Assembly (NCBI RefSeq): GCF_002072155.1
Contig: NZ_BDIY01000019.1
Location: 23,239 to 87,238, forward strand
DNA length: 64,000 nucleotides
Reading direction: 5' to 3'
Source: Roseovarius sp. A-2
GTDB lineage: Bacteria; Pseudomonadota; Alphaproteobacteria; Rhodobacterales; Rhodobacteraceae
The stretch's first letter is position 1; every line of letters begins with the position of its first letter. The notes beneath the pieces are model-generated. The model had not been told where the DNA came from. It did not search any database and was given only the letters and a program-made list of their open reading frames with translations. This document shows positions 53,251 through 63,208 of this stretch, piece after piece. Both the position numbers and the translations under genes were made by a program.

Positions 53251-53721
53251 ATGCGGGTGCATATCTGCGCGGTGGGCCGGTTGCGGACCGGCCCGGAACG
53301 CGCATTGATCGACGATTACATCACCCGGTTCGACCGAACGGGTCGGGCGCTGGGCCTCGGGCCGCTTGCGCTCCATGAGGTCGAGGACAAGAAGGGCGGC
53401 GGCATGGAGGCCGAAGCCGTTCTGCTGGAGCGAGCGATCCCCAGGGGCGCGGTGACCGTGGCGCTGGATGAGCGCGGCACGCTCATGACGTCCCCAGACT
53501 TTTCCGACCGCCTAGCCGGTTGGCGTGATGCCGGGCGCGGCGACGTGGCCTTTGTCATCGGCGGGGCGGATGGCATCGCGCCGGGGCTGCGTGCGCAGGC
53601 GGATGTCGCGCTGTCGTTTGGCAAGATGGTCTGGCCACATATGCTGGTCCGCGTGATGCTGAGCGAGCAGCTTTACCGCGCCGCCTCGATCCTTGCGGGC
53701 AGCCCCTATCACCGGGTGTGA
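53251..53721 (+). CDS. rlmH: 23S rRNA (pseudouridine1915-N3)-methyltransferase
   Basis: 156-residue SPOUT methyltransferase acting on assembled 70S ribosomes. Motifs are VGRLRTGPERALIDDYITRFD, VALDERGTLMTSPDFSDRL, FVIGGADGIAPGLRAQADVALSFGKMVWPHMLVRVMLSEQLYRAASILAGSPYHRV; the trefoil-knot glycine loop and conserved C terminus are complete. It starts immediately after the rsfS stop (TGA-ATG), a standard pair. Confidence 0.97.
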   Translation: MRVHICAVGRLRTGPERALIDDYITRFDRTGRALGLGPLALHEVEDKKGGGMEAEAVLLERAIPRGAVTVALDERGTLMTSPDFSDRLAGWRDAGRGDVAFVIGGADGIAPGLRAQADVALSFGKMVWPHMLVRVMLSEQLYRAASILAGSPYHRV

Positions 53722-53745
53722 CCCGGCACGAGTGTCTTGCAGAGG

Positions 53746-54567
53746 TCAGCGCCGCGCGTCCCAGCTTCTGGAGGCGTATTGCCGTGTGTAGAATTCGCCC
53801 ATGAGCCCGACCACCACAAGGGCGAGAGCCACGTAAAGCGGGTAGGTCAGGGATGTCTTGTGCGGGAAATAGTTGATGAACACATAGCCACGCGCCTGGT
53901 CGATATTGTGAAACAGCGGGTTCCACGCGAACATCTTGAACATGAAGGGCGGCAGGCTGTTGACCACGAACATCTTGCCCGAGGCGATCATGTTGGCGCG
54001 CTGATAGACGGTCATGAAGATCGAGACGAAGGTGGGAAACCAGGGCTTGAGCGCCAGCAGCACAAGCCCGACCGCCACGCCCGTGAACCAAGCGAGAAGC
54101 ACCATTCCGAAGGCGCCGATCGGCTGATAGATGGTGATCGGGACAAAGGCCACGTGATACACGAACAGGATCACGAACATCGATAGCACCTGGATGTAGA
54201 GCGCACCAAGTGCGGCCGCCGAAATCGAGATGATCGTGTTCATCGGCGCATGCTGCATCATCGGGGAGGACGGCCCCTCGGCGCCCGCCACCGCGCCAAG
54301 CGCCTTGATATGGGTGAGGTAGAGGAAAATCCCCGACATCATGAACAGCAGGAAATCGCCGCGCAGCTTGGCACCGCGAATTCCGAGCACCGAGAACATG
54401 ACGTAGAAGGCCATGACCATGATGATCGCCGTCATGATGTTCAACACAAGCGCGATCAACGCGTTGCCATGACCCTTGCGGATGTCGCGCACCGTGGCGT
54501 GATAGATCAGTTCAAGGATAATGATCGCCGAATGCAGGCTCGATTTTGGGCGTGCGGTCTTGAACAT
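53746..54567 (-). CDS. Polysaccharide-type ABC-2 exporter permease (KpsM-like)
   Basis: 274-residue inner-membrane permease with six hydrophobic helices of the ABC-2 type. The N-terminal amphipathic segment (SAIIILELIYHATVRDIRKGHGNALIALVLNIM) and late YQRANMIASGKMFVVNSLPPFMFKMFAWNPLFHNIDQARGYVF resemble capsule/O-antigen exporters. No ATPase (KpsT) is adjacent. The start at 54567 has a weak AGGCAG. Proximity to kdsB suggests a Kdo-linked capsule, which is inference. Confidence 0.82.
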   Translation of the reverse strand: MFKTARPKSSLHSAIIILELIYHATVRDIRKGHGNALIALVLNIMTAIIMVMAFYVMFSVLGIRGAKLRGDFLLFMMSGIFLYLTHIKALGAVAGAEGPSSPMMQHAPMNTIISISAAALGALYIQVLSMFVILFVYHVAFVPITIYQPIGAFGMVLLAWFTGVAVGLVLLALKPWFPTFVSIFMTVYQRANMIASGKMFVVNSLPPFMFKMFAWNPLFHNIDQARGYVFINYFPHKTSLTYPLYVALALVVVGLMGEFYTRQYASRSWDARR

Positions 54568-54702
54568 CGGAAATCTGCCTGTTGCCGGTGAATTTCTTGC
54601 ACGGGTTTCTTGCTGTCCCGCGCGGAGCCTAGCATAAGGACGCAGGAGTAATCCATTCATTAAGGGCGCAAAGTGGCGTCTTCCGGGCAAAGGAGCGGCG
54701 AT

Positions 54703-55500
54703 TTGAAGTACGAGACACTTATGGCTGAGATGCGGCGGCTGGCATTGGAGGCCGGCGCACGGATCATGGAGATTTACGAGGCCGACGATTTCGACGTCAA
54801 GGTCAAGTCCGACGCAAGCCCGGTGACCGAGGCCGACGAGGCCGCCGATGCGCTCATTTCCGCCGGGCTGCGCGCGGCCTTTCCCGAGGTGGCGCTGGTG
54901 ACCGAGGAACAGGCCGCCTCGCACGGGCAGAGCGTGGAGACGTTCCTGATCGTCGATCCGCTGGACGGGACCAAGGAATTCATCAACCGGCGCGGCGATT
55001 TCACCGTCAATATCGCCTATGTCGAGGCGGGCGTGCCGACCCGTGGCGTGGTCTATGCCCCGGCCAAGGGCCGGATGTTCTACACCCGCGCCGATGGCGT
55101 GGCGGTCGAGGAGGACGGCCCCTTTGATATCGAGACCCCCGGCACGCAGCGCCCCATTCGCGTCGCTGCGCCGGACAATGCCGCGCTGATGGTGGTGGCC
55201 AGCAAGTCGCACCGCGATCAGGCGACCGACGATTATATCGGCAAATATGCCGTCAAGGACATGACGAGTGCCGGCTCGTCGCTCAAGTTCTGTCTGGTGG
55301 CCACCGGCGAGGCCGATCTTTACCCGCGTGTCGGGCGCACCATGGAATGGGACACCGCCGCCGGCCATGCCGTGCTATTGGGGGCAGGCGGGCAGGTGGT
55401 GCGGTTCGACGATCACAGCCCGCTGCGCTACGGCAAGGAGGGATTTGCCAATCCGTTCTTCATCGCCCATGCGCCGGGCGTCGCGCTCCAGCCTGCCTGA
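54703..55500 (+). CDS. cysQ: 3'(2'),5'-bisphosphate nucleotidase CysQ
   Basis: 265-residue Li-sensitive phosphatase of the IMPase fold, hydrolysing PAP from sulfation and sulfate assimilation. Metal-site motifs are VTEEQ, DPLDGTKEFINRRGDFTVNIA and EWDTAAGHAVL. A TTG at 54703 has AAGGAG 7 bases upstream and is my preferred start; a GTG at 54673 and ATG at 54721 are alternatives. kdsB follows after one base, forming a two-gene operon. Confidence 0.92.
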   Translation: MKYETLMAEMRRLALEAGARIMEIYEADDFDVKVKSDASPVTEADEAADALISAGLRAAFPEVALVTEEQAASHGQSVETFLIVDPLDGTKEFINRRGDFTVNIAYVEAGVPTRGVVYAPAKGRMFYTRADGVAVEEDGPFDIETPGTQRPIRVAAPDNAALMVVASKSHRDQATDDYIGKYAVKDMTSAGSSLKFCLVATGEADLYPRVGRTMEWDTAAGHAVLLGAGGQVVRFDDHSPLRYGKEGFANPFFIAHAPGVALQPA

Positions 55501-55501
55501 G

Positions 55502-56302
55502 ATGGGCGTTCTGGTCGTCATCCCGGCGCGCTACGCCTCGACGCGCTATCCCGGCAAGCCGCTGGTGGCGCTGCGCGGGGCAGGGGGTGCTGCGCGCTCG
55601 CTCATCCATCGGTCATGGGAGGCGGCCTGCGCGGTTTCGGGCGTCGACCGGGTGGTGGTGGCGACCGATGACGACCGTATCCGCACCGCCGCCGAAGGAT
55701 TCGGCGCAGAGGTGGTGATGACCTCGGAGCACTGCGCCAACGGCACCGAGCGCTGCGCTGAGGCGCAAGTCGCGCTTGGCGGCGGGTTTGAGATCGTGGT
55801 CAACCTGCAGGGCGACGCGCCGCTCACCCCGCCGTGGTTCGTCGAGGACCTGATCGCGGGGCTGCGCGCCGATCCCGAGGCCGAGGTGGCGACGCCGGTG
55901 CTGCGCTGCGATGGTGCGGCGCTCAACGGGTTTCTCGCCGACCGCGCGGCGGGCCGCGTCGGCGGCACGACGGCGGTGTTCACCCGGTCGCGTCACGCGC
56001 TCTATTTTTCGAAGGAAGTGATCCCGTTCACCCCGACGCGCTATGCAGAGGATGCGCCGACGCCGGTCTTTCATCACGTCGGCGTCTATGCCTATCGCGC
56101 GCAGGCGCTCGCGGCCTATCCCGGCTGGCCGCAGGGCGCGCTTGAAGGCCTGGAGGGGCTGGAACAGTTGCGGTTTCTGGAAAACGGGCGTGCCGTGCTC
56201 TGCGTCGAGGTCGAGGCGCGGGGGCGGCAGTTCTGGGAGTTGAACAATCCCGAGGACGTGGACCGGCTCGAGGCGATGATGCGGGACATGGGCCTCGACT
56301 GA
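55502..56302 (+). CDS. kdsB: 3-deoxy-manno-octulosonate cytidylyltransferase
   Basis: 266-residue enzyme activating Kdo as CMP-Kdo for lipid A core or capsule. The nucleotidyl motif is VVIPARYASTRYPGKPL, followed by RVVVATDDDRI, MTSEHCANGTERCAEA, VVNLQGDAPLTPPW, VFHHVGVYAYRAQALAAYPGW and LEGLEQLRFLENG near the end. It starts one base after the cysQ stop. If another kdsB exists in the genome, this copy may be capsule-specific. Confidence 0.93.
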   Translation: MGVLVVIPARYASTRYPGKPLVALRGAGGAARSLIHRSWEAACAVSGVDRVVVATDDDRIRTAAEGFGAEVVMTSEHCANGTERCAEAQVALGGGFEIVVNLQGDAPLTPPWFVEDLIAGLRADPEAEVATPVLRCDGAALNGFLADRAAGRVGGTTAVFTRSRHALYFSKEVIPFTPTRYAEDAPTPVFHHVGVYAYRAQALAAYPGWPQGALEGLEGLEQLRFLENGRAVLCVEVEARGRQFWELNNPEDVDRLEAMMRDMGLD

Positions 56303-56312
56303 CGGCGGCCTT

Positions 56313-56921
56313 TCAGTCCACCACCCGGCAGGTCAGGTTGATCCGCCCGCCGCCCCGCAAGAGCGAGGAACTACCCGCACGGATGCGGTCTATGCCGTGA
56401 TAGACCAGCCGCGCCGCGCCGCCCATCACCAGCACATCGCCCGAGTTGAGCCAGATCGATTCGGTCGGTCCGCCACGGGTGGTGTTGCCGATGCGAAAGA
56501 GCGCGTCATCGCCCAAAGAGACTGACAGCACCGGCCAGGAGAAATCGGCCTCGTCCCGGTCTTGGTGCAAGCCCATCTTTGCGCTTTGGGTATAATGATT
56601 GACCAGGCAGCAATCGGGCAGCCGCGTCTCGCTGGCCAGTGTGCGCCAGATCGCCAGCACGTTCTCGGGGATGGCGGGCCAGTCCATGCCATCGGGGTGG
56701 CGCGGCTCGTAGCGATAGCCGCGCCGGTCGGTGACCCAGCCATAGCGACCGGCGGCGGTCATGCGCACGCTCATCGGCTTGCCCGAGGGGGTGACAGGGG
56801 CAAAAAGCGGGGCCTCGGCCACCACGCCGCGCAACTCCTCCACCATCGCGGCCTGGACCCCGGGCGAGAGCCAGCCCTTGTAGATCGCCACGCCGCGCAG
56901 GGTCAGGGTTGGTTCGGTCAT
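56313..56921 (-). CDS. alkB: Alpha-ketoglutarate-dependent DNA dioxygenase AlkB
   Basis: 202-residue Fe(II)/2-oxoglutarate enzyme that removes methyl groups from 1-methyladenine and 3-methylcytosine. Iron ligands are in HQDRDE (HxD) and the later YHGIDRI; the 2OG/substrate motif RINLTCR (RxNxTxR) is near the C terminus. YGWVTDRRGYRYEPRHPDG and CLVNHYTQSAKMGLHQD are typical. GAGGAG precedes the start. Divergent from dnaK. Confidence 0.95.
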   Translation of the reverse strand: MTEPTLTLRGVAIYKGWLSPGVQAAMVEELRGVVAEAPLFAPVTPSGKPMSVRMTAAGRYGWVTDRRGYRYEPRHPDGMDWPAIPENVLAIWRTLASETRLPDCCLVNHYTQSAKMGLHQDRDEADFSWPVLSVSLGDDALFRIGNTTRGGPTESIWLNSGDVLVMGGAARLVYHGIDRIRAGSSSLLRGGGRINLTCRVVD

Positions 56922-56987
56922 GCTGTCTCCTCTTTGCTTCAGATGGACATTTTAGACCAAATTGCACGTTTCCATCGTCTGCGAATG

Positions 56988-57016
56988 CTTGCAGCCCTAC
57001 ATTGCCCTGCCTATAT
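56988..57016 (+). promoter_or_regulatory. RpoH (sigma-32) heat-shock promoter of dnaK
   Basis: CTTG (56988-56991), 18-base spacer, CCTATAT (57010-57016). This matches the alphaproteobacterial RpoH pattern CTTG-N17/18-CYTATNT and lies 114 bases before dnaK. No other sigma-32-like site was noticed in the gap. Confidence 0.7.
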
Positions 57017-57129
57017 ACGCGCAGAAACGCAGGCACTGCGACAGGTCGCGGGTCTGCTCCTCATCGGGGGCCGGATGCCGAAACGGGTCGGGCCTTCGTC
57101 ATATCGCCTAAGTAGAAGGGATCAAAAAC

Positions 57130-59040
57130 ATGGCCAAAGTGATTGGTATTGACCTCGGCACCACGAATAGCTGCATCGCGATCATGGACGGCGCTCAGTC
57201 GCGCGTGATCGAGAATTCCGAAGGCGCGCGCACGACGCCCTCGATCGTGGCATTCACCGAGAATGAACGCCTTGTCGGTCAGCCCGCCAAGCGGCAGGCC
57301 GTAACCAACCCGGAAAACACCATTTTCGGCGTCAAGCGCCTGATCGGTCGTCGCGTCGATGATCCCGATCTCGCGAAGGACAAGAAGAACATGCCCTTCA
57401 CCGTCGTTGATGGCGGCAATGGCGACGCGTGGGTGCAGGCGCGCGGCGAGAAATACTCGCCCAGCCAGATTTCCGCCTTCATTGTCGGCAAGATGAAGGA
57501 AACCGCCGAGAGCTATCTCGGCGAAGAGGTGACGCAGGCCGTCATCACCGTGCCTGCCTATTTCAATGACGCACAGCGTCAAGCCACCAAGGATGCCGGC
57601 AAGATCGCCGGTCTCGAAGTGCTGCGCATCATCAACGAGCCGACGGCGGCGGCGCTCGCTTACGGTCTCGACAAGAAGGACACGCACACGATCGCGGTCT
57701 ATGACCTTGGCGGCGGCACCTTCGACGTGACAGTGCTCGAAATCGACGATGGCCTGTTCGAGGTCAAGGCGACCAACGGGGATACTTTCCTCGGCGGTGA
57801 AGATTTCGACATGCGGATCGTCAACTACCTTGCCGACGAGTTCAAGAAAGAGCATGGCGTCGACCTGACCAAGGACAAGATGGCGCTCCAGCGTCTCAAG
57901 GAGGCCGCCGAAAAGGCCAAGATCGAGCTTTCCTCGTCCTCGCAGACCGAGATCAACCAGCCGTTCATCTCGATGGGCTCTGACGGGCAGCCGCTGCACA
58001 TGGTGGTGAAACTGACCCGTGCCAAACTTGAAAGCCTGGTGGGCGACCTGATCAAGGCGTCGATGAAGCCTTGTGCCGCAGCCCTCAAGGATGCGGGCAT
58101 CTCGGCTTCCGATATCGATGAGGTCGTGCTCGTGGGCGGGATGACCCGGATGCCGCGCGTCGTCGAAGAAGTGACCAAGTTCTTCGGGAAAGAGCCGCAC
58201 AAGGGCGTGAACCCCGACGAGGTTGTCGCCATGGGTGCCGCCATTCAGGCCGGCGTGCTTCAGGGTGACGTCAAGGATGTGGTGCTGCTCGACGTGACGC
58301 CGCTCAGTCTCGGGATCGAGACGCTTGGCGGTGTCTTTACCCGTCTGATCGACCGCAACACCACGATCCCGACCAACAAGAGCCAGATCTTCTCGACCGC
58401 CGAGGACAACCAGTCGGCCGTGACCATCCGCGTCTTCCAGGGCGAGCGCGAAATGGCGTCCGACAACAAGATGCTCGGCCAGTTCAACCTCGAGAATATC
58501 CCGCCCGCGCCGCGCGGCATGCCGCAGATCGAGGTGACCTTCGATATCGACGCCAATGGCATCGTTTCCGTGTCTGCCAAGGACAAGGGCACGAACAAGG
58601 AGCAGAAGATCACGATCCAGGCGTCTGGCGGTCTCTCGGATGAGGATATCGAGCGCATGGTCAAGGAGGCCGAGGAGAACGCCGATGCCGACAAGGCCCG
58701 TCGCGAGCTTGTCGAGTCGAGGAACCAGGCCGAGAGCCTGATCAACTCGACCGAGAAATCGCTTGAAGAGCATGGCGACAAGGTCGATCCCACGACCGTC
58801 GAGGCGATCGAACTGGCCGTTGCCGCACTCAAGGACGAGCTTGAGGGAGACAATGTCGACAAGATCAAGTCCGGCATCCAGAACGTCGCCGAGGCATCGA
58901 TGAAGCTGGGCGAGGCGATCTACAAGGCCAGCCAGGATGAAGGCCAGGACGAGCCCGCAGGTGCCGATCAGGCACAGGGCGACGACGATGACATCCTCGA
59001 CGCCGATTTCGAGGATCTCGACGACAACAAGCGCGCCTGA
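57130..59040 (+). CDS. dnaK: Chaperone DnaK (Hsp70)
   Basis: 636-residue ATP-dependent chaperone. N-terminal ATPase: [51 protein letters not shown] and [13 protein letters not shown]. The substrate domain begins near [14 protein letters not shown], and the alpha lid ends in an acidic tail ([19 protein letters not shown]). Length is normal. AGAAGGG precedes the start. It has an RpoH promoter and a large intercistronic hairpin before dnaJ. grpE is not adjacent. Confidence 0.98.
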   Translation: MAKVIGIDLGTTNSCIAIMDGAQSRVIENSEGARTTPSIVAFTENERLVGQPAKRQAVTNPENTIFGVKRLIGRRVDDPDLAKDKKNMPFTVVDGGNGDAWVQARGEKYSPSQISAFIVGKMKETAESYLGEEVTQAVITVPAYFNDAQRQATKDAGKIAGLEVLRIINEPTAAALAYGLDKKDTHTIAVYDLGGGTFDVTVLEIDDGLFEVKATNGDTFLGGEDFDMRIVNYLADEFKKEHGVDLTKDKMALQRLKEAAEKAKIELSSSSQTEINQPFISMGSDGQPLHMVVKLTRAKLESLVGDLIKASMKPCAAALKDAGISASDIDEVVLVGGMTRMPRVVEEVTKFFGKEPHKGVNPDEVVAMGAAIQAGVLQGDVKDVVLLDVTPLSLGIETLGGVFTRLIDRNTTIPTNKSQIFSTAEDNQSAVTIRVFQGEREMASDNKMLGQFNLENIPPAPRGMPQIEVTFDIDANGIVSVSAKDKGTNKEQKITIQASGGLSDEDIERMVKEAEENADADKARRELVESRNQAESLINSTEKSLEEHGDKVDPTTVEAIELAVAALKDELEGDNVDKIKSGIQNVAEASMKLGEAIYKASQDEGQDEPAGADQAQGDDDDILDADFEDLDDNKRA

Positions 59041-59057
59041 GGCACGTTTCGGACCAC

Positions 59058-59094
59058 TCGGGGCCGGTGCGGCATGATGCCGGACCGGCCCCGA
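59058..59094 (+). promoter_or_regulatory. 16-bp stem-loop between dnaK and dnaJ
   Basis: Outer arms TCGGGGCCGGT (59058-59068) and ACCGGCCCCGA (59084-59094), a G-G mismatch, inner arms CGGCA (59070-59074) and TGCCG (59078-59082), three-base loop. No T tract. It lies 17 bases after the dnaK stop and 26 before dnaJ; a partial terminator or 3'-stabilising element that keeps DnaJ below DnaK is likely. Confidence 0.6.
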
Positions 59095-59119
59095 TGCTCC
59101 GACATCAAGGAGATCCCCG

Positions 59120-60280
59120 ATGGCCAAACGTGACTATTACGAAGTGCTTGGGCTTTCCAAAGGTGCGTCGGCTGACGAGATCAAGAAAGCCTATCGCACC
59201 AAGGCGAAAGAGCTTCACCCCGACCGCAATTCCGACAATCCGGACGCTGAAAAGCAGTTCAAGGAAGCGGGCGAGGCGTATGATGTCCTGAAGGACCCCG
59301 AGAAAAAGGCCGCTTATGACCGGTTCGGTCATGCCGCCTTCGAGGGTGGCATGGGCGGCGGTGCGCGTCCCGGCGGCGGCTTTGGCGGCGGGCCGGGGCA
59401 GGGCGATTTCGCCTCGGCCTTCTCTGACGTGTTCGATGATCTTTTCGGCGATTTCATGGGCGGCGGCGGACGCGGTGGCGGGCGGCAGCGCGCGGCGCGC
59501 GGGGCCGACCTGCGCTATAACCTGCGCGTGACGCTGGAAGATGCCTATGCCGGTCTGCAAAAGAGCATCAAGGTGCCCTCGGCGGTGCCCTGTGACGAAT
59601 GCGACGGCTCGGGTGCCGAGGGGGGCGCGCAGCCGACCACCTGCCCGACCTGTTCGGGCATGGGCAAAGTGCGGGCGCAGCAGGGTTTTTTCACCGTGGA
59701 ACGCACCTGCCCGACCTGTGGCGGGCTGGGGCAGATCATCAAGAATCCCTGCAAGCTCTGCCAGGGTCAGGGACGGGTGCAGAAGGAACGCGCGCTGAGC
59801 GTGAACATCCCCGCAGGCGTCGAGACCGGCACCCGCATCCGCCTCGCCGGAGAGGGCGAGGCCGGTATGCGCGGCGGTCCGGCGGGCGATCTCTATATCT
59901 TTATCGAGGTCGCCAACCACGAGCTTTTCGAGCGCGAGGAGACCAACCTTTTCTGCCGCGTGCCGGTGTCGATGACCAAGGCCGCGCTTGGCGGCGATAT
60001 CGAGGTGCCGACGATCGAGGGCGGGCGCAGCCGTGTGAAAATCCCGGCAGGCTCTCAATCCGGTCGCCAGATGCGACTGCGCGGCAAGGGCATGCCAGCG
60101 CTGCGCAGTGGCGCGCATGGTGACATGTTCATCGAACTGGCGGTGGAAACGCCGGTAAACCTGACCGCGAAACAAAAAGAGCTGTTGCGTGAATTCGACG
60201 CGCTGAGCGAGGACAACAACCCGGAAAGCAAGAGCTTTTTCTCCTCGGTCAAGACGTTTTGGGACGCGATGAAAAGCTGA
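59120..60280 (+). CDS. dnaJ: Chaperone DnaJ (Hsp40, type I)
   Basis: 386-residue DnaK co-chaperone. J domain residues 1-75 with HPD ([18 protein letters not shown]), Gly/Phe-rich linker, then a zinc domain with four Cys pairs ([32 protein letters not shown]) and the C-terminal peptide-binding domains. AAGGAG precedes the start. Same operon as dnaK. Confidence 0.98.
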   Translation: MAKRDYYEVLGLSKGASADEIKKAYRTKAKELHPDRNSDNPDAEKQFKEAGEAYDVLKDPEKKAAYDRFGHAAFEGGMGGGARPGGGFGGGPGQGDFASAFSDVFDDLFGDFMGGGGRGGGRQRAARGADLRYNLRVTLEDAYAGLQKSIKVPSAVPCDECDGSGAEGGAQPTTCPTCSGMGKVRAQQGFFTVERTCPTCGGLGQIIKNPCKLCQGQGRVQKERALSVNIPAGVETGTRIRLAGEGEAGMRGGPAGDLYIFIEVANHELFEREETNLFCRVPVSMTKAALGGDIEVPTIEGGRSRVKIPAGSQSGRQMRLRGKGMPALRSGAHGDMFIELAVETPVNLTAKQKELLREFDALSEDNNPESKSFFSSVKTFWDAMKS

Positions 60281-60331
60281 TGCCGGTCTGGCATTAACGC
60301 TTTTCTAACGTTCCATCGGCAGGGTGGGGGC

Positions 60332-61090
60332 ATGCCAGATGCCCCCGCCTTTTCCGAGCGGCCACTGCCGCTCTTTGCGCCCGAGACGGCGGCGCCGACG
60401 GGCGCGCGCCAACCCTCCTATATCCGAGATCACAGGCAGCGATTGCGCGCACGGTTTCTGGGTGGCGGCGCGCAGGCGATGCCTGATTACGAGATGCTGG
60501 AACTGGTGCTCTTTCGGGCCATCCCACGCCGCGATGTGAAGCCGCTGGCGCGCGCGCTGCTGGAGACGTTTGGCGATTTCGCCGGGGTCATCTCGGCCCC
60601 GGCAGAGCGGCTCTCAGGGGTCACGGGCGTGGGCGAGGCGGTGATCTGCGAGTTGAAGGTGGTCGAGGCGGCCGCGCATCGGCTGGCGCAGGCACGGGTG
60701 ATGAACCGGGCCGTGATCTCGTCCTGGGATGCGCTCTTGTCCTATTGCCGCGCCAGCATGGCGCATCGCGAGACCGAGCAGTTCCGCGTCTTCTATCTTG
60801 ATCGCAAGAACGTGCTGATCGCCGATGAGGAACAGGCGCGCGGCACGGTGGATCACGTGCCGGTCTACCCGCGCGAGGTGGTCCGCCGCGCGCTGCACCT
60901 GAATGCGAGCGCGCTGATCCTGGTGCACAATCACCCTTCGGGCGATCCCACACCCTCGGCGGCGGATATCGACATGACCGCGCAGGTCGCTCGCGCCGCC
61001 GAGGTGCTGGGCATCACGCTGCACGATCACGTGGTTATCGGGCGCGCAGGCGAGGTGAGCTTTCGCGCGGACGGCTATTTAAGCCCATGA
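60332..61090 (+). CDS. radC: RadC family JAB domain protein
   Basis: 252 residues. Helix-hairpin-helix-like N-terminal region (about 30-120, LSGVTGVGEAVICELK), then the JAB/MPN metalloprotease-like domain with HNHPSGDPTPSAADIDMT (HxH...D zinc motif, intact), preceded by FRVFYLDRKNVLIADEEQARGTVDHVPVYPREVVRRALHLNASALILV. True biochemical role is uncertain despite the historical DNA-repair name. GGTGGGGGC lies before the start. Confidence 0.92.
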   Translation: MPDAPAFSERPLPLFAPETAAPTGARQPSYIRDHRQRLRARFLGGGAQAMPDYEMLELVLFRAIPRRDVKPLARALLETFGDFAGVISAPAERLSGVTGVGEAVICELKVVEAAAHRLAQARVMNRAVISSWDALLSYCRASMAHRETEQFRVFYLDRKNVLIADEEQARGTVDHVPVYPREVVRRALHLNASALILVHNHPSGDPTPSAADIDMTAQVARAAEVLGITLHDHVVIGRAGEVSFRADGYLSP

Positions 61091-61115
61091 CGCGACGGCA
61101 GATCACCGGCCCTGC

Positions 61116-62150
61116 TCAGGCCCCGCGCACCGTGTCGATCATCAGTTGCACATTGTCAGGATCGGCATCCGGCGTGATCCCGTGCCCGAGGTTGAAGATA
61201 TGCGGGCCGCTCTTGAGCGCCTCGACGATCTTCCGGGTCTCGCGCACCAGATCGTCGCCGCCGGTCACCATATGCGAGGATTTGAGATTGCCCTGCACGC
61301 AGCCGGACGGCTGCACATGCTGCGCCACCCATTCGGCGGTCACCGAATCGTCGACCGCGACGCAATCCGCCCCGGATTTCTCGTGGAATCCGACATACTT
61401 GTCGCCCGCCTGACGCGGGAAGGCGATGACCGGAACGCCCGGATGCCGAGCCTTCAATTCGGTGATGATGCGTGTGGTCGGGGCCAGGGCGTAGCGGTCG
61501 AAATCCTCGCCCTTGAGCGAGCCCGCCCAACTGTCAAAGATTTTAACCACCTCCGCCCCGGCCTCGATCTGGCTCGAGAGATACTCAATCGTGCCCTCGG
61601 TCAGCCGGTCGATGATTGCCTCGAAGACAGGCCCGTTCTCGGCCTTGAGCGCATGCGCGGGGCCCTGATCCGGCGTCCCCTTGCCGGCGATCATATAGGT
61701 CGCCACCGTCCAGGGTGCCCCGGCAAAGCCGATCAAAGTCACCTCCTCGGGCAGCGCGCCTGCGAGATTGCGCACCGTCTGGTAAATCGGGTTCAGCGTC
61801 TCGTGGATGTCCTCGACCGGTTTCAGTTTGTCGAACCCGGCCTGATCCGTGATCGTCGAGAGGCGCGGCCCTTCGCCGGTGACAAACCACAAATCCGCGC
61901 CAAGCGCCTGCGGCAAAAGCAGGATATCGGCAAACAGGATCGCCGCATCAAAGCCATAGCGCCGGATCGGTTGCAGCGTCACCTCGGTCGCCAGATCGCT
62001 GTTGTAGCACAGCGACAGGAAATCCCCGGCTTGCGCCCGCGTCGCGCGATATTCCGGCAGGTAACGGCCCGCCTGCCGCATCATCCAGATTGGCGGGGTG
62101 GGCAGGGTCTCGCCGGCAAGGGCGCGCAGAATGGTTTTTTGAGCGGGCAT
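61116..62150 (-). CDS. hemE: Uroporphyrinogen decarboxylase
   Basis: 344-residue heme-pathway enzyme converting uroporphyrinogen III to coproporphyrinogen III. Signature [16 protein letters not shown] near the N terminus, [38 protein letters not shown] and [14 protein letters not shown] are diagnostic, as is the C-terminal [16 protein letters not shown]. The ATG at 62150 has CGGAGGA upstream; an in-frame codon at 62198 is not conserved. Divergent from hemC. Confidence 0.97.
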   Translation of the reverse strand: MPAQKTILRALAGETLPTPPIWMMRQAGRYLPEYRATRAQAGDFLSLCYNSDLATEVTLQPIRRYGFDAAILFADILLLPQALGADLWFVTGEGPRLSTITDQAGFDKLKPVEDIHETLNPIYQTVRNLAGALPEEVTLIGFAGAPWTVATYMIAGKGTPDQGPAHALKAENGPVFEAIIDRLTEGTIEYLSSQIEAGAEVVKIFDSWAGSLKGEDFDRYALAPTTRIITELKARHPGVPVIAFPRQAGDKYVGFHEKSGADCVAVDDSVTAEWVAQHVQPSGCVQGNLKSSHMVTGGDDLVRETRKIVEALKSGPHIFNLGHGITPDADPDNVQLMIDTVRGA

Positions 62151-62245
62151 GAAATCCTCCGTTTTAAGTCTCGTCGCCGCCCCTGTCCCCGATGTCAACC
62201 ATCACGCCGCTTGTCACCTTTCTTTGTCGCGTCTAAACCTGCGTC

Positions 62246-63193
62246 ATGACACGTGATCTGCCCACCCCGACCAAACCGTTCAAGATCGGCACACGCGGCT
62301 CTCCGCTGGCACTCGCGCAGGCGCACGAGACCCGGGCGCGGCTTCAAGCTGCCTTTGATCTGCCCGTGGACGCCTTTGAAATCTCGGTCATCAAGACGAC
62401 AGGCGACCGGATCATCGACCGCCCGCTGAAAGAGATCGGGGGTAAGGGCCTGTTCACCCGCGAGATCGAGGAGGCGCTGTTATCCGGCGAGATCGACATC
62501 GCCGTGCATTCGATGAAGGACATGCCGGTGCTGCAACCGGGGGGGCTTTCGCTCGATACCTACCTGCCGCGCGAGGATGTGCGCGACGCAATCGTGTCGC
62601 CCCACGCGCCCGCGCTCGCCGACCTGCCCGCGGGGGCTAGGGTCGGCACCTCGTCGCTGCGCCGCCGTGCGCAGGTTCTGGTCGCCTATCCGCATCTGGA
62701 GGTGGTCGAATTTCGCGGCAACGTGCAGACCCGGTTGAAAAAGCTCGACGACGGTGTCGCCGCCTGCACCTTCCTTGCCATGGCCGGACTGAATCGATTG
62801 GGCCGCGCCGATGTGGCGACCGCGGCGATTGCCCCCGAGGTGATGCTGCCCGCCGTGGCGCAGGGCGCCATCGGCATCGAGCGGCGCGCCGACGACCACC
62901 GCGCCGCCGAGATGCTGAGCGCGCTGCACGACACGGCAACCGGCCAGCGCCTTGCCGCCGAGCGCGCCTTTCTCGCCGCTCTTGACGGGTCTTGCGAGAC
63001 GCCCATTGCGGGGCTTGCGGAACTTTCGGGCGGCACGCTGCGCCTGCGCGGCGAAATCCTGCGCCCCGATGGCAGTGAATGCCTGAGCGATGACCAGAGC
63101 GCGCCGATCGAGGATGGCGCGGAACTGGGCCGCGCGATGGCCGCCAAGCTGCTGTCGCAGGCCGGGGAGGGGTTCTTCGACTGGCGCGAGTGA
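62246..63193 (+). CDS. hemC: Hydroxymethylbilane synthase (porphobilinogen deaminase)
   Basis: 315-residue enzyme polymerising four porphobilinogens to hydroxymethylbilane. Motifs are IGTRGSPLALAQAHETRARL, IKTTGDRI, GGKGLFTREIEEALLSGEIDIAVHSMKDMP, GARVGTSSLRRRAQVL and FRGNVQTRLKKLDDG; the dipyrromethane cofactor Cys is in LDGSCETPIAG. Divergent from hemE with a 95-base gap, so the two heme steps share a regulatory region. Confidence 0.97.
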   Translation: MTRDLPTPTKPFKIGTRGSPLALAQAHETRARLQAAFDLPVDAFEISVIKTTGDRIIDRPLKEIGGKGLFTREIEEALLSGEIDIAVHSMKDMPVLQPGGLSLDTYLPREDVRDAIVSPHAPALADLPAGARVGTSSLRRRAQVLVAYPHLEVVEFRGNVQTRLKKLDDGVAACTFLAMAGLNRLGRADVATAAIAPEVMLPAVAQGAIGIERRADDHRAAEMLSALHDTATGQRLAAERAFLAALDGSCETPIAGLAELSGGTLRLRGEILRPDGSECLSDDQSAPIEDGAELGRAMAAKLLSQAGEGFFDWRE

Positions 63194-63208
63194 GAGGGCT
63201 GCGGCGGA

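Noticed and set aside
54568..55368. A long N-terminal extension of the KpsM-like permease frame
   Set aside because: It is antisense to cysQ and carries no ABC-2 sequence. The permease begins naturally at MFKTARPKSS.
57061..59127. A 688-codon open frame antisense to dnaK
   Set aside because: A by-product of strongly biased third-position GC in dnaK. It has no ribosome-binding site or family-like sequence, and dnaK itself is unquestionable.
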